Assembly (NCBI GenBank): GCA_902776645.1 | Contig: CACYQT010000024.1 | Coordinates: forward strand, 39,126-103,125 | Length of the DNA: 64,000 nt | From: an uncultured bacterium | GTDB taxonomy: Bacteria; Verrucomicrobiota; Lentisphaeria; Oligosphaerales; Oligosphaeraceae | Direction of reading: 5' to 3' | In this document: in pieces, positions 15,724-23,959 of the stretch | How positions within the stretch are numbered: position 1 is the stretch's first letter | Layout: each line of letters begins with the position of its first letter | Program-made: the position numbers and the translations under genes | Notes under the pieces: generated by a model | What the model saw: the letters and a program-made list of their open reading frames with translations, nothing else | Database searches by the model: none | What the model was told of the DNA's origin: nothing

Positions 15724-17044
15724 AAGGCCTTGAAGGGCTTTTATCCCTTCTTACACTCACTGTGTTTTCTGAAAGAGCACATGCCTCGTAGAGGGAATTG
15801 AAAAGATCTGGCTTGGGAAGCGCACCAAGCACCCCTCTTTTGTATTTTTCAATCAAATCCGTGGTTTCACGAATACCGTCCTCCGCGGCGCTGAATTCGC
15901 CAAGAGAGTAGAGATAGGCATGTTTGGTATCCTTGTGTGAAAACCATATCTGCTCTTTCCGGAAAAGCGTACGACAGTCCAGAAGCGAGACGTCATGGAC
16001 GGTGGCGATCAGTTGCGCCCTTTGATTCATTTCGTTGTTGAACATCGCGATGATTTCGCGGGTCAGCTTGAAATGCAGGCTGTTGTCCAACTCGTCCACG
16101 ACAAGAATCCGCCCCTGTTCCAAAGCATTCAAAACATAACTCGCCAAGGCTGCAATCTTCTTGGTTCCAGTGGAATCGAACAGGATGCTCGGAACTTGGA
16201 CTCCCTTGTAAACGGAAGCCAGATGCAGTTTGTCCATGAATGCGTCGCCGAAACGAATTGAGGCTTCCTGTACGCCGTTTTTGTCAGGCTGCTTCTGCAA
16301 CATATCAAAATTAAATGCTGTGCCAAACTCTTCTTCCGAAAGATATTTATAATCATTAAGGAATAAATCAGCGTTTTTGACGAAATCGGCGATCTTCTTC
16401 CGCTGTTCAGAAGAGGCTTTCATCATCTCGACTGTTTTATTAAGAGGAATGTTATTCATGTCAATGACATCGATGCTTGAGGCGAAAGCGACGAGGAGGC
16501 TCTTCATGTGATCCAATATCGGAAAACGGGATGTGTCAAGAACATGCATGAGCAGATTGCCTTTGGAGGCCAGTTCCATCATGTCCGCAAGTTTCCCATC
16601 TTCGCTTTCATTCTTGTTTTCATGGCAATTGCGGAGCAGCCAGACCTTCTCCTTGCGGTTGCCATACTTGTCCCGCTGGACTTCCGCAAAACGTTCATAA
16701 ACGTATTCGGAACTGCCAGTGTTGTATTTGATTGAATACAAGTATTCAAGGCCATTCGCCGAGAATGTGACGGCTAGGCTGCATGTCGAATCGGAGGAGA
16801 AGAGATTCTTCTCAAGTTTGGATTGCGTATTGAGAATGATTCCTTTCAGTGTCGCCATAATTTTGACGAGATTGGTCTTGCCGGAGTTGTTCGGGCCGAT
16901 GACGATGGCGGATTTTACGACATGGATTTTCCCGGCGGGCACAATGTTCTGGGCAAAGCGTTTACTCTGCAAATTGGCCTGAAGTGAAAATTCCGTCTCT
17001 GTGTCGTAGATGAGGCAGTTGTTTATGGAAAGAGAAATCAGCAT
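15713..17044 (-). CDS. AAA15-type ATPase, probable defence protein
   Basis: A 443-residue SMC/ABC-like ATPase of the COG1106 (AAA15, OLD-related) type. Walker A is GPNNSGKTNLVKI near residue 50; late motifs include ILVVDELDNSLH (Walker B) and an H-loop-like ATVHD. No TOPRIM domain is evident. Such proteins often act in anti-phage systems, alone or with an RloB-like partner; none is seen here. It is convergent with mcrC and overlaps it by 11 bp, so island compaction is tight. Base composition lies between the mcr genes and the core genome. Confidence 0.75.
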   Translation of the reverse strand: MLISLSINNCLIYDTETEFSLQANLQSKRFAQNIVPAGKIHVVKSAIVIGPNNSGKTNLVKIMATLKGIILNTQSKLEKNLFSSDSTCSLAVTFSANGLEYLYSIKYNTGSSEYVYERFAEVQRDKYGNRKEKVWLLRNCHENKNESEDGKLADMMELASKGNLLMHVLDTSRFPILDHMKSLLVAFASSIDVIDMNNIPLNKTVEMMKASSEQRKKIADFVKNADLFLNDYKYLSEEEFGTAFNFDMLQKQPDKNGVQEASIRFGDAFMDKLHLASVYKGVQVPSILFDSTGTKKIAALASYVLNALEQGRILVVDELDNSLHFKLTREIIAMFNNEMNQRAQLIATVHDVSLLDCRTLFRKEQIWFSHKDTKHAYLYSLGEFSAAEDGIRETTDLIEKYKRGVLGALPKPDLFNSLYEACALSENTVSVRRDKSPSRPFKL

Positions 17045-17139
17045 GGCGGCTCCTTGTTATGGAGTCACTATTATAGCATGTATTATTTTACATGCAAATA
17101 AATAGCATGAAAAATAAACACAAAAAAAAAATGGCAATG

Positions 17140-17252
17140 GGGCGCCGTCATTACCTCAATAACGGGACGGTGCGCAGCAAATCCGAGACCGCAGGGGGGA
17201 CGCACAGCGGCACACACAAAGCCGCAGGCGGGACGCCCAGCGGCACTACACA
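17140..17252 (-). repeat. Degenerate GGGACGCC hairpin units
   Basis: Non-coding, between the ATPase start and the ferredoxin terminator. It contains degenerate units CCGCAGGGGGGACGCACAGCGG and GCCGC-AGGCG-GGA-CGCCC-AGCGGC (17221-17244). The second forms a hairpin with the same GGA triloop as the other family members. Confidence 0.55.
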
Positions 17253-17286
17253 AAAAGGGCTGTTGCCAAAAAGCAACAGCCCTTTT
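17253..17286 (-). terminator. Terminator of the ferredoxin gene (right copy)
   Basis: A perfect 14-bp stem (AAAAGGGCTGTTGC at 17253-17266, complement at 17273-17286) ends in T5 on the minus strand. With GTGTAGTG and the adjacent GGCGTCCCGCC hairpin it is an inverted near-copy of 8823-8889. Confidence 0.88.
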
Positions 17287-17305
17287 CATGTTTTTTGCGC
17301 TATGC

Positions 17306-17482
17306 TCAGTCTTTGATTTCGATGGCTTCGCTCGGGCAGGCTTCCTTGCAGGCGCCGCAGCTCACGCAATCATCTTTCTTGACAGTGGCGACACCGTCAA
17401 CGACTTTGATGGCTTCAACGGGGCATTCGCCTTCGCAGGAACCGCAACCAACGCATTTCTCTTTGTCAACTTCAGCAGGCAT
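17306..17482 (-). CDS. 2[4Fe-4S] ferredoxin
   Basis: A 58-residue clostridial-type ferredoxin, a small electron carrier of anaerobic metabolism. Two CxxCxxCxxxCP motifs, CVGCGSCEGECP and CVSCGACKEACP, bind two clusters. The start MPAEVDKEK is chosen because GGAG lies seven bases before it; an upstream in-frame ATG would add an implausible tail. It has its own terminator. Confidence 0.93.
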   Translation of the reverse strand: MPAEVDKEKCVGCGSCEGECPVEAIKVVDGVATVKKDDCVSCGACKEACPSEAIEIKD

Positions 17483-17590
17483 GGTCTTCTCCAATGTGTT
17501 TTCTGTTCTCTGTCCGACTGCGGACCGTGCCGCGACACCGTCAGGCAATTCTACAATTTAATAAGTCTATCCAGATAGTCAAACTTTTTT

Positions 17591-18166
17591 TCAGAACTTT
17601 GTTCCGACGCGGCCAAGAAACTTGCCCGTACGCGTGTCGATTCGGACGACTTCGCCCTGCTCCATGTATTCCGGCACCTGGATTTCCAGACCGGTCTGCG
17701 TCTTGGCGGATTTGCCGCGATTCGTCGCGCTCTGGCCTTTGATGGCGGGATCGCATTCCACCAGTTCCAGTTCAACGACATCCGGCAGGCGGATGCCGAC
17801 GATGCGGTCTTCCAGAATCAACGCGCTGATGCCTTCCATGTCTTCGACGAGATAGTATTTGTCGTCGCCGATGATTTCAGCGGCGAGCGGGAACTGCTCG
17901 AACGACTCCACGTCCATGAAGACATAGTCGTTGCCTTCCTTATATAAATACTGCACTTCCTGCTGGCGGAAGTCCGGTTCGTCATAGCTGTCTTCGCCTT
18001 TGCAGGAAAGATCGGTCTTCATCTGCGTCAGAAGATTCCGGCAGCGGACTTTGTAGATGGTCGCCGCGCCGCGGGCGGACGGCGTGTGCTTTTCGACGGA
18101 TTCGATGATGTGCGGAGCGCCGTTGACCGTGATCACGCCGCCGCTGGCAAATTGTTTTACGAGCAT
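17591..18166 (-). CDS. Elongation factor P-like protein, YeiP/EfpL type
   Basis: A 191-residue three-domain protein of the EF-P family. The tip of domain I reads TPSARGAATIYK, the form found in E. coli YeiP (EfpL), with Arg at the tip rather than the modified Lys of classical EF-P. It would bind between ribosomal P and E sites and help translate difficult sequences such as proline runs. The C-terminus keeps the family's GLEIQVPEYMEQGE segment. It lies next to pheT, separated by a heptamer array. Confidence 0.88.
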   Translation of the reverse strand: MLVKQFASGGVITVNGAPHIIESVEKHTPSARGAATIYKVRCRNLLTQMKTDLSCKGEDSYDEPDFRQQEVQYLYKEGNDYVFMDVESFEQFPLAAEIIGDDKYYLVEDMEGISALILEDRIVGIRLPDVVELELVECDPAIKGQSATNRGKSAKTQTGLEIQVPEYMEQGEVVRIDTRTGKFLGRVGTKF

Positions 18167-18187
18167 GTTCCTTTCCTTATTTATTAT

Positions 18188-18278
18188 AGTGATTAGTGAT
18201 TAGTGATTAGTGATTAGGGGTTAGGGGTTAGGGGTTAGTGATTAGTGGCTAGTGATTAGTGGTCAGTGGCCAGTGAAT
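18188..18278. repeat. Heptamer array, 13 units (AGTGATT/AGGGGTT)
   Basis: Thirteen units in unbroken 7-bp phase: four AGTGATT, three AGGGGTT, then AGTGATT, AGTGGCT, AGTGATT, AGTGGTC, AGTGGCC, AGTGAAT. It fills the space between efp and pheT; the last unit touches the pheT stop codon. Confidence 0.85.
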
Positions 18279-20634
18279 CAACGGAGCTCGACATTGAGCT
18301 TCGTCGCCAGTTCCTGACGGATCTTCTCCTGGATCTTGTTGACTTCGTCATCCGTCAGCGTCCGTTCGGGATGGCGGTACATGATCGTGTAGGCCATGCT
18401 GCGGCGGTCTTTGCCCAGCACCTTTTCGTCTTCATAGATATCGAACAGATCGATCTTCTCGACGTTCGGAAGCTTCATGGCCTTCACGGTGTCGATGACC
18501 TGCTGGTTCGTCAGGCCGGCGGGAGCGACGAAGGAAATATCCCGCGCCGTTCCAGGGAACTGCGGCAGAGGCTGATAGGCGATCGCCGCGCCGTGCAGCT
18601 GCTTCAACGCATCGAAATCGATCAACGCCACGAACAGCGGGTTGCGCATGCGCATACCTTTCACGAGTTCGTCCGCAACCTGCCCGAAGATGATCACATT
18701 GTTCTTGCGGATGGTCCACGCCGCGCATGCACCACGCTTGAACGCGGGATGTTCGGCGGCCGTCCATTCGTATTTCGTCAGGCGGCGCATCTCCAGCCAG
18801 CTCTCCAGCAGGCCTTTCATGTCGTAGAAATCAAGCCGTTCGGCCTCTTCCGCGCCATAGCGGCCAAGCTGACGATGGCCCGTCAGCAGAATGGCGATCT
18901 GCGTGGCTTCGCAAAGCTCCTCGCCCTTCTTCTGGAAGACGCGGCCCGTCTCGAACATGCGCAGGTCATGCTCATTGCGGGAAACATTGTGGTTGACGAC
19001 CTGCAGGATGCCCGGCAGCATCGTCGGCCGCATGTAGGCGAGATCCGCGCTGATCGGATTCGAGACCTTCACCAGCTGCTCCTCCGTCAGGCCGGAGCCC
19101 AAAAGGCACTGCTGCTGGGAGAACATCGTGTAGTTCAGAATTTCATCAAGCCCCAACGAAAGCAGTTGCGCGCGAGTCTCTTCCATCGGAATGAACTTGT
19201 CGTCTTTGATGTTTCCGACCAATTTCGCGGCGACGGGGGCTTCCGGAATCTTGTCCAGCCCCTGCATCTGCGCGACTTCCTCCCAGAGGTCGTATTCATG
19301 CAGCAGGTCGAAACGCCAACCGGGCGTATGGACGGAGACTTTTTCGTCATCAATGGCTGTCACCGTGATGCCGCGGCGTTTGAAGCAGTCCGCAATCTCC
19401 GCAGCCGTCAGCTTGAGTCCGAGAACGTTGTTGCAGCGCGCCACGTTGCAGTTCAGATCATATTCCGCGAAGGGCTTGCCGTAGCGGTCGATGACGCCGG
19501 AGACCTGCTTCGCGCCGCAGAGTTCGCAAAGCAGCGACGCCGCGCGGGCGCTGGCGTAGGCGGTCGTTTCAGGGCTGACGCCGCGTTCGTAGCGGTAGGA
19601 CGAATCGGAGGAGATGTTCAACTTGCGGCTGCTGATGCGGATGTTCGAGCGGTCGAACGTCGCGGCCTCCAGAAGAACCGTCGTCGTGTTGTCGGTGATC
19701 ATGCTGTTTTCACCGCCCATGATACCGGCCAGCGCGACGCCTTTTTCGGCATCCGCGATGAGCAGGTTGTCATGCATCAGCTTGGACTTCGTGCCGTCCA
19801 GCGTGACGATTTCCTCTCCGTCCGCCGCACGGCGGACGATGATCTTGTGCCCCGCAAGCGTCGTCAAATCGAACGCATGCAACGGGTTGCCGTATTCCAG
19901 CATGACGAAGTTCGTGATGTCGACCACGTTGTTGATGGAACGCAGGCCGACGGCCGTCAGCCGTTTCACCAGCCATTCGGGCGACGGGCCGACTTTCACA
20001 CCCGTGAACACGCGGGCGATGTACCGCGGGCAGAGTTCCGGTTCGCGGACTTCGACGGACGCGAAATCTTCGATCTTCGCGTTTTCGCGCCCGTCTGGGC
20101 GGCGGCCTCGCGGGCGATGCCGATGTGGGACAGCCAGTCCGGACGGTTCGGCGTGACTTCCCAATCGATCACGCTGTCGCTTTCATACAAATCGGTCAGC
20201 GGAGCGCCAAGCGGAGCGTCGTCCGGCAGGATGAGCAGGCCGGTATGGTCGTTGCTCAGGCCCAATTCACGGGCGGAGCAAAGCATGCCGTTGGATTCGA
20301 CGCCGCGCAGTTTCGCCTTTTTGATTTTGAAATCGCCGAAAACCGTGCCGATGGTCGCGCAAGGGACGCGCTTTCCGGCGTCGCAATTCGGTGCGCCGCA
20401 GACGATTTGCAACGGTTCGCCACTGCCGATGTTCACTTTGCAGACGCTCATGTGGTCCGAATCCGGATGCGGCTCGCGAGAGAGAATCTCCGCCACGACG
20501 ACGCCTTTCGGAATCGTGCCAGACTCTTCGATGCCTTCGACTTCCAGTCCCGCGCCCGTCAGACGCGACGCCAGTTCCTTGGCGTCCCATGGGATGTCAA
20601 CGTAATCCTTCAACCATTGCAATGATGTTTTCAT
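18278..20634 (-). CDS. pheT: Phenylalanyl-tRNA synthetase beta subunit, frameshifted in assembly
   Basis: The essential beta chain that edits and binds tRNA-Phe. The reading from 20634 starts [13 protein letters not shown] with the tRNA-binding domain and runs to REAAAQTGA; the frame then breaks near 20085 and continues in another frame as [22 protein letters not shown], on through the B3/B4 editing and core domains to the C-terminal anticodon-binding fold ([18 protein letters not shown]). Restoring one G (GCG GAA in place of GCGAA) rejoins the frame, giving about 785 residues, normal for PheT. As the gene is essential, a sequencing error is likelier than real loss. No pheS is in the window. 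Confidence 0.93.
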
Positions 20635-20678
20635 GACGAATCCTTTTTATTTTTAAATAGTTAGTAATAAGCAAAGTG

Positions 20679-22781
20679 TTATCGCGGGAACCATCTGTAG
20701 ATCTTCGGCGTCTCCCCTGTGTTCAGATAATAGATAAAGCCGACGATCATGAAAATGACCGCGCTGAGCAATTCACCGGCAATGACGCCGACCATGAACG
20801 GCTTCAGTTTCCGCACCAGTTTCATGCTGCCGAAGCGGATGGCGCAGACTTTGATCAAATACCCGCAGAAAAACGCATGGCAGGTCTGCTCCATCGGATA
20901 CGTCGCCCACAGGAGGAACATGACCGGATGCAACGGCCACCATGGAACGCGCAACCGCAGGAAACTGAAAAACCAAACCACCACGATGCCGAAAACAAAC
21001 GCGCCGACGAAATTCTCACGCGGCATGATGCGCGACATCCGCTGCCACCATGGCAAGGTGTCCGCCTCCTCTAGGGAACCGACCGCCTCCAATTGCAGAA
21101 TTTCAGGCAGCGCCGTGCGGAAAGCCATGGTGGGCAGACGCTTGTAGCTCCAATCCATGTTCTGCGGCGCCCCCCAAGTATAAACGGCGATGAGCAGGAC
21201 GGCGACGGCGATCGTCATCGCGATGATATACATCGCCAGCGTGGACCAGCCGTATTTCTTCGTCGAGACTTTCGTGCGTTCGCAGAGCTTCAGACCGTTT
21301 GTGACATAGGGCATCAAGGCCTGGCATTGGTCGATGCTCAGGAAGATGCAGACAAGACCGCAGATGATCTGTGCTCTCGGCGGGAAAGCGAAACTGCCGA
21401 GACCGGCCGTCAACAGGCCGAAGATGGTCCAACGCGGCTGGATGAAAAAGAGCCCTGTCTCCGCGCTGATTCGTGAGACAATGACAAATGTCATCATCAT
21501 CAACGCCACTGTGATCAAGGCGAACGGCCATTCGAGGCCAAGCCGTGTAATCAGCACCACCATCGCGATGAGCGCCATGATGAGCAATCGCATCGGCCAT
21601 GCATTCTCCGCGCCGTCTTTCATGCTCTCCCCCCTGCGGATGCCCAAGGCGTTCAGCAGCACATGCCAGTAGTAGTGGCGCCCCGTGTAGAGCAGGAAGA
21701 AGAACATCATGATGCAGGCGCCCGCACGCTGCCATCCCTGCCAGCCGCCGACCCAGTCCGTGTTCAAATTCATGCCGACCGTCACCATCGGGAACGCGCA
21801 GAAAACCCAGCAGATCTGTGAAACCGCCAATGTCAGCGAGATTTCAGAGCTCAGGAAGAAGGCGAACGCCACGACCAGCGGGAAGAAACGGAACACCAGC
21901 AGGCTGCTGCCATATGGCACGCGGAACAAGTTCGGCCAGACTTTCGAGAACGGGGCCAGACTCCATGCCAGCTGGACGGGAATGTAATAGTCCGGATACC
22001 AGACATATAGTCCATTGTTCACGCGAATGAACAGCAGAATCAGCAGGCCCACCCAGAACATGCGGTTGCGGCAAATGGCGGGATACAGCTTGCCTTCTTC
22101 CCGTTCGATGAGCGTGGCGTTGAAATCGGCGATCGGGAAGCTAAGATATTCATGCGCAGACCATTGGCGATACGTGATCAACGCCAGGCAGACGGAGGCC
22201 AGCGCGCTGAGGAAGACGAGCGGCATCCACGTCGTCAACGGCGCACGCCAGTCCGCCCATGGCACGCGGTGCACGGCGTCTTTGAAAGAGCGCCACATCG
22301 GGCGGTCGCCTTCCGCGGCTTTCTGCGCTCCGATGAGATACGCCGTCACCGTCCGTTCATACACTTCCGTGTGCAGATCAGGCTCCGTCTTCTCGTCCGG
22401 CATGACGATCAGCGCGCCTTTCGGGGCATATTGCAGGACATGCTTCTGCTTCCAGCCGGGCGTCACGCGCTCCCAATGGTACGGCATGACCATCGTATGC
22501 GTGAACTGCTCCAGCATGCCGCGCCCCGGAATGCTGCACGCCGCGCAGCTAACCGCCACGATCAACGCCAGTTCGCCGCCCTTCAGCTGAAGTTTCTTGC
22601 TGGCCAGCCCAAGCAGCGGATTGAAGACCATGACGAACAACGCCAGCGTCCCGATGACGATGATGGGCAGCAGGGATCCGTTCGTAAAGGATTCCAGATA
22701 CAATACGGCGTCATTGATATAACCGCATGCCGCGATGAATATCGCGCATACAAAAGCCAGAATGATGCTACGGACTGTCAT
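20679..22781 (-). CDS. Large multi-pass membrane protein, DUF6785/DUF6784 type
   Basis: A 700-residue integral membrane protein with about 14 hydrophobic segments, resembling the DUF6785/DUF6784 proteins frequent in Lentisphaerota and Planctomycetota. Visible features are an N-terminal helix (SIILAFVCAIFIAACGY), a soluble loop at about 100-190, and conserved-looking aromatic stretches (GMNLNTDWVGGWQGW). A transporter-like role has been guessed for such proteins; nothing here proves it. It sits immediately upstream of pheT on the same strand with about 45 bp between. Confidence 0.65.
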   Translation of the reverse strand: MTVRSIILAFVCAIFIAACGYINDAVLYLESFTNGSLLPIIVIGTLALFVMVFNPLLGLASKKLQLKGGELALIVAVSCAACSIPGRGMLEQFTHTMVMPYHWERVTPGWKQKHVLQYAPKGALIVMPDEKTEPDLHTEVYERTVTAYLIGAQKAAEGDRPMWRSFKDAVHRVPWADWRAPLTTWMPLVFLSALASVCLALITYRQWSAHEYLSFPIADFNATLIEREEGKLYPAICRNRMFWVGLLILLFIRVNNGLYVWYPDYYIPVQLAWSLAPFSKVWPNLFRVPYGSSLLVFRFFPLVVAFAFFLSSEISLTLAVSQICWVFCAFPMVTVGMNLNTDWVGGWQGWQRAGACIMMFFFLLYTGRHYYWHVLLNALGIRRGESMKDGAENAWPMRLLIMALIAMVVLITRLGLEWPFALITVALMMMTFVIVSRISAETGLFFIQPRWTIFGLLTAGLGSFAFPPRAQIICGLVCIFLSIDQCQALMPYVTNGLKLCERTKVSTKKYGWSTLAMYIIAMTIAVAVLLIAVYTWGAPQNMDWSYKRLPTMAFRTALPEILQLEAVGSLEEADTLPWWQRMSRIMPRENFVGAFVFGIVVVWFFSFLRLRVPWWPLHPVMFLLWATYPMEQTCHAFFCGYLIKVCAIRFGSMKLVRKLKPFMVGVIAGELLSAVIFMIVGFIYYLNTGETPKIYRWFPR

Positions 22782-22896
22782 GGTTTGTCTTGCCTATACT
22801 AAAATGAGATATATCTTGAAGAAACTAATAAGATAATAGTCATTGATAGTTTAGGCAAGAAAACCCATGAAAAAAACGCTGTGTTCGACTATTGCG

Positions 22897-23907
22897 TCAC
22901 GACTTCAGCGCTTCCGCGAAAAGATCGATGCCGTGATTGACGTAGGCAAGATTGTCCTCCGTGTCGCAGGACGCCCATGGCGCCATCATGAAGCCCTTCA
23001 GCGTCGCGGCGCCTAAATCGCGGCGGCACGTCCTGACAAGCTTTCCAATGACGTCGTCCGCTCCGACCTTGACTTCGCGGCGTTTCCAGCCGGACCAGTT
23101 CGTTCCGCACGGAACCTGTTCGAAACCAGCCTTTTCCAGATCATAGAAGCCCTTCAGCCGCTTGTGGTCGGCCGTCTTGTTCTCCGCCAGTTCGAATCCG
23201 CCGTAGCATTCATCGTAGTACCAGTTGCTCATCAGGACGCTCTTCGGCGTCCATTCATAGAAGTCCTGATGGTCCCAACCATAGTCGCTCCACGCCCATG
23301 GACGCATGCCGTTCTTCTCGACCGTGCCGACGATGTGGAGGAAATCATGCTTCCATAATTCACCTTTTCTGACACAGATGAACTGATGGAAACTGTTATC
23401 CTGATGATGGGCGGTCTCTTCGTCATAGCCGATGTGGAAGAAGCGCGGCGTGCCGAAGATTTCGCCTGTGTCACGAATGACGTCTTCGCAGACGCGATAA
23501 TACTCTTTTGTCGAAACCATGCGGCGGTAATGCTTCAGCCAGCCGTTGTGCGTCGTTGAGAAATTCAGTTTCGGAATTGCTTCAATACCAAGGTCTTTCA
23601 AACGGCGGATTTCCTCCTGCATCTTCTCAGGCGTCCAGCTGCCTTCGATGGCGAGTTCCGGATGGCTCGGATAAATCAGCGCTTCGCCGATGTCGATGAC
23701 CAGCATGTTCATTTTCTGTTCCACCATGCGATCGATGGCGCGCCGCCAAAGTTCTTCCTTGCTACGCAAAACAATGTCTGGCTTGCCGTAAGGCAGCTGC
23801 TGATTGTCCATGTCTTCGGGCATGTAATCACACCACATGTTGTGCCCAAGATGGAGCAGCACGGCTTTGATTTCACTGGAACCGTTCATGCTTTTGATTT
23901 GACTCAT
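22897..23907 (-). CDS. GH20-like glycosidase domain protein
   Basis: A 336-residue TIM-barrel protein. The motif FHIGYDEE (near residue 150) resembles the GH20 catalytic Asp-Glu pair, and a later RPWAWSDYGWDH resembles the substrate-site strand. GH20 enzymes remove hexosamine residues; here only a catalytic domain is present, so substrate is uncertain. The start MSQIKSMNG is chosen because GGGAG lies eight bases upstream. No signal peptide is seen, so it is probably cytoplasmic. It follows the 23960-26143 gene by about 50 bp and is probably co-transcribed. Confidence 0.65.
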   Translation of the reverse strand: MSQIKSMNGSSEIKAVLLHLGHNMWCDYMPEDMDNQQLPYGKPDIVLRSKEELWRRAIDRMVEQKMNMLVIDIGEALIYPSHPELAIEGSWTPEKMQEEIRRLKDLGIEAIPKLNFSTTHNGWLKHYRRMVSTKEYYRVCEDVIRDTGEIFGTPRFFHIGYDEETAHHQDNSFHQFICVRKGELWKHDFLHIVGTVEKNGMRPWAWSDYGWDHQDFYEWTPKSVLMSNWYYDECYGGFELAENKTADHKRLKGFYDLEKAGFEQVPCGTNWSGWKRREVKVGADDVIGKLVRTCRRDLGAATLKGFMMAPWASCDTEDNLAYVNHGIDLFAEALKS

Positions 23908-23959
23908 TCGTTTTCTCCCATAAGTTATCATTTATTTTGCGAACAATGCATATCTCTGA

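Noticed and set aside
18188..18278. Telomere-like or CRISPR-like array (GGGGTTA units)
   Set aside because: Only three GGGGTTA units inside a 7-bp phased array; no spacers and no cas genes.
18266..20605. Long open frame opposite pheT on the plus strand
   Set aside because: It is an antisense shadow produced by high G+C codon bias; pheT motifs fix the true strand.
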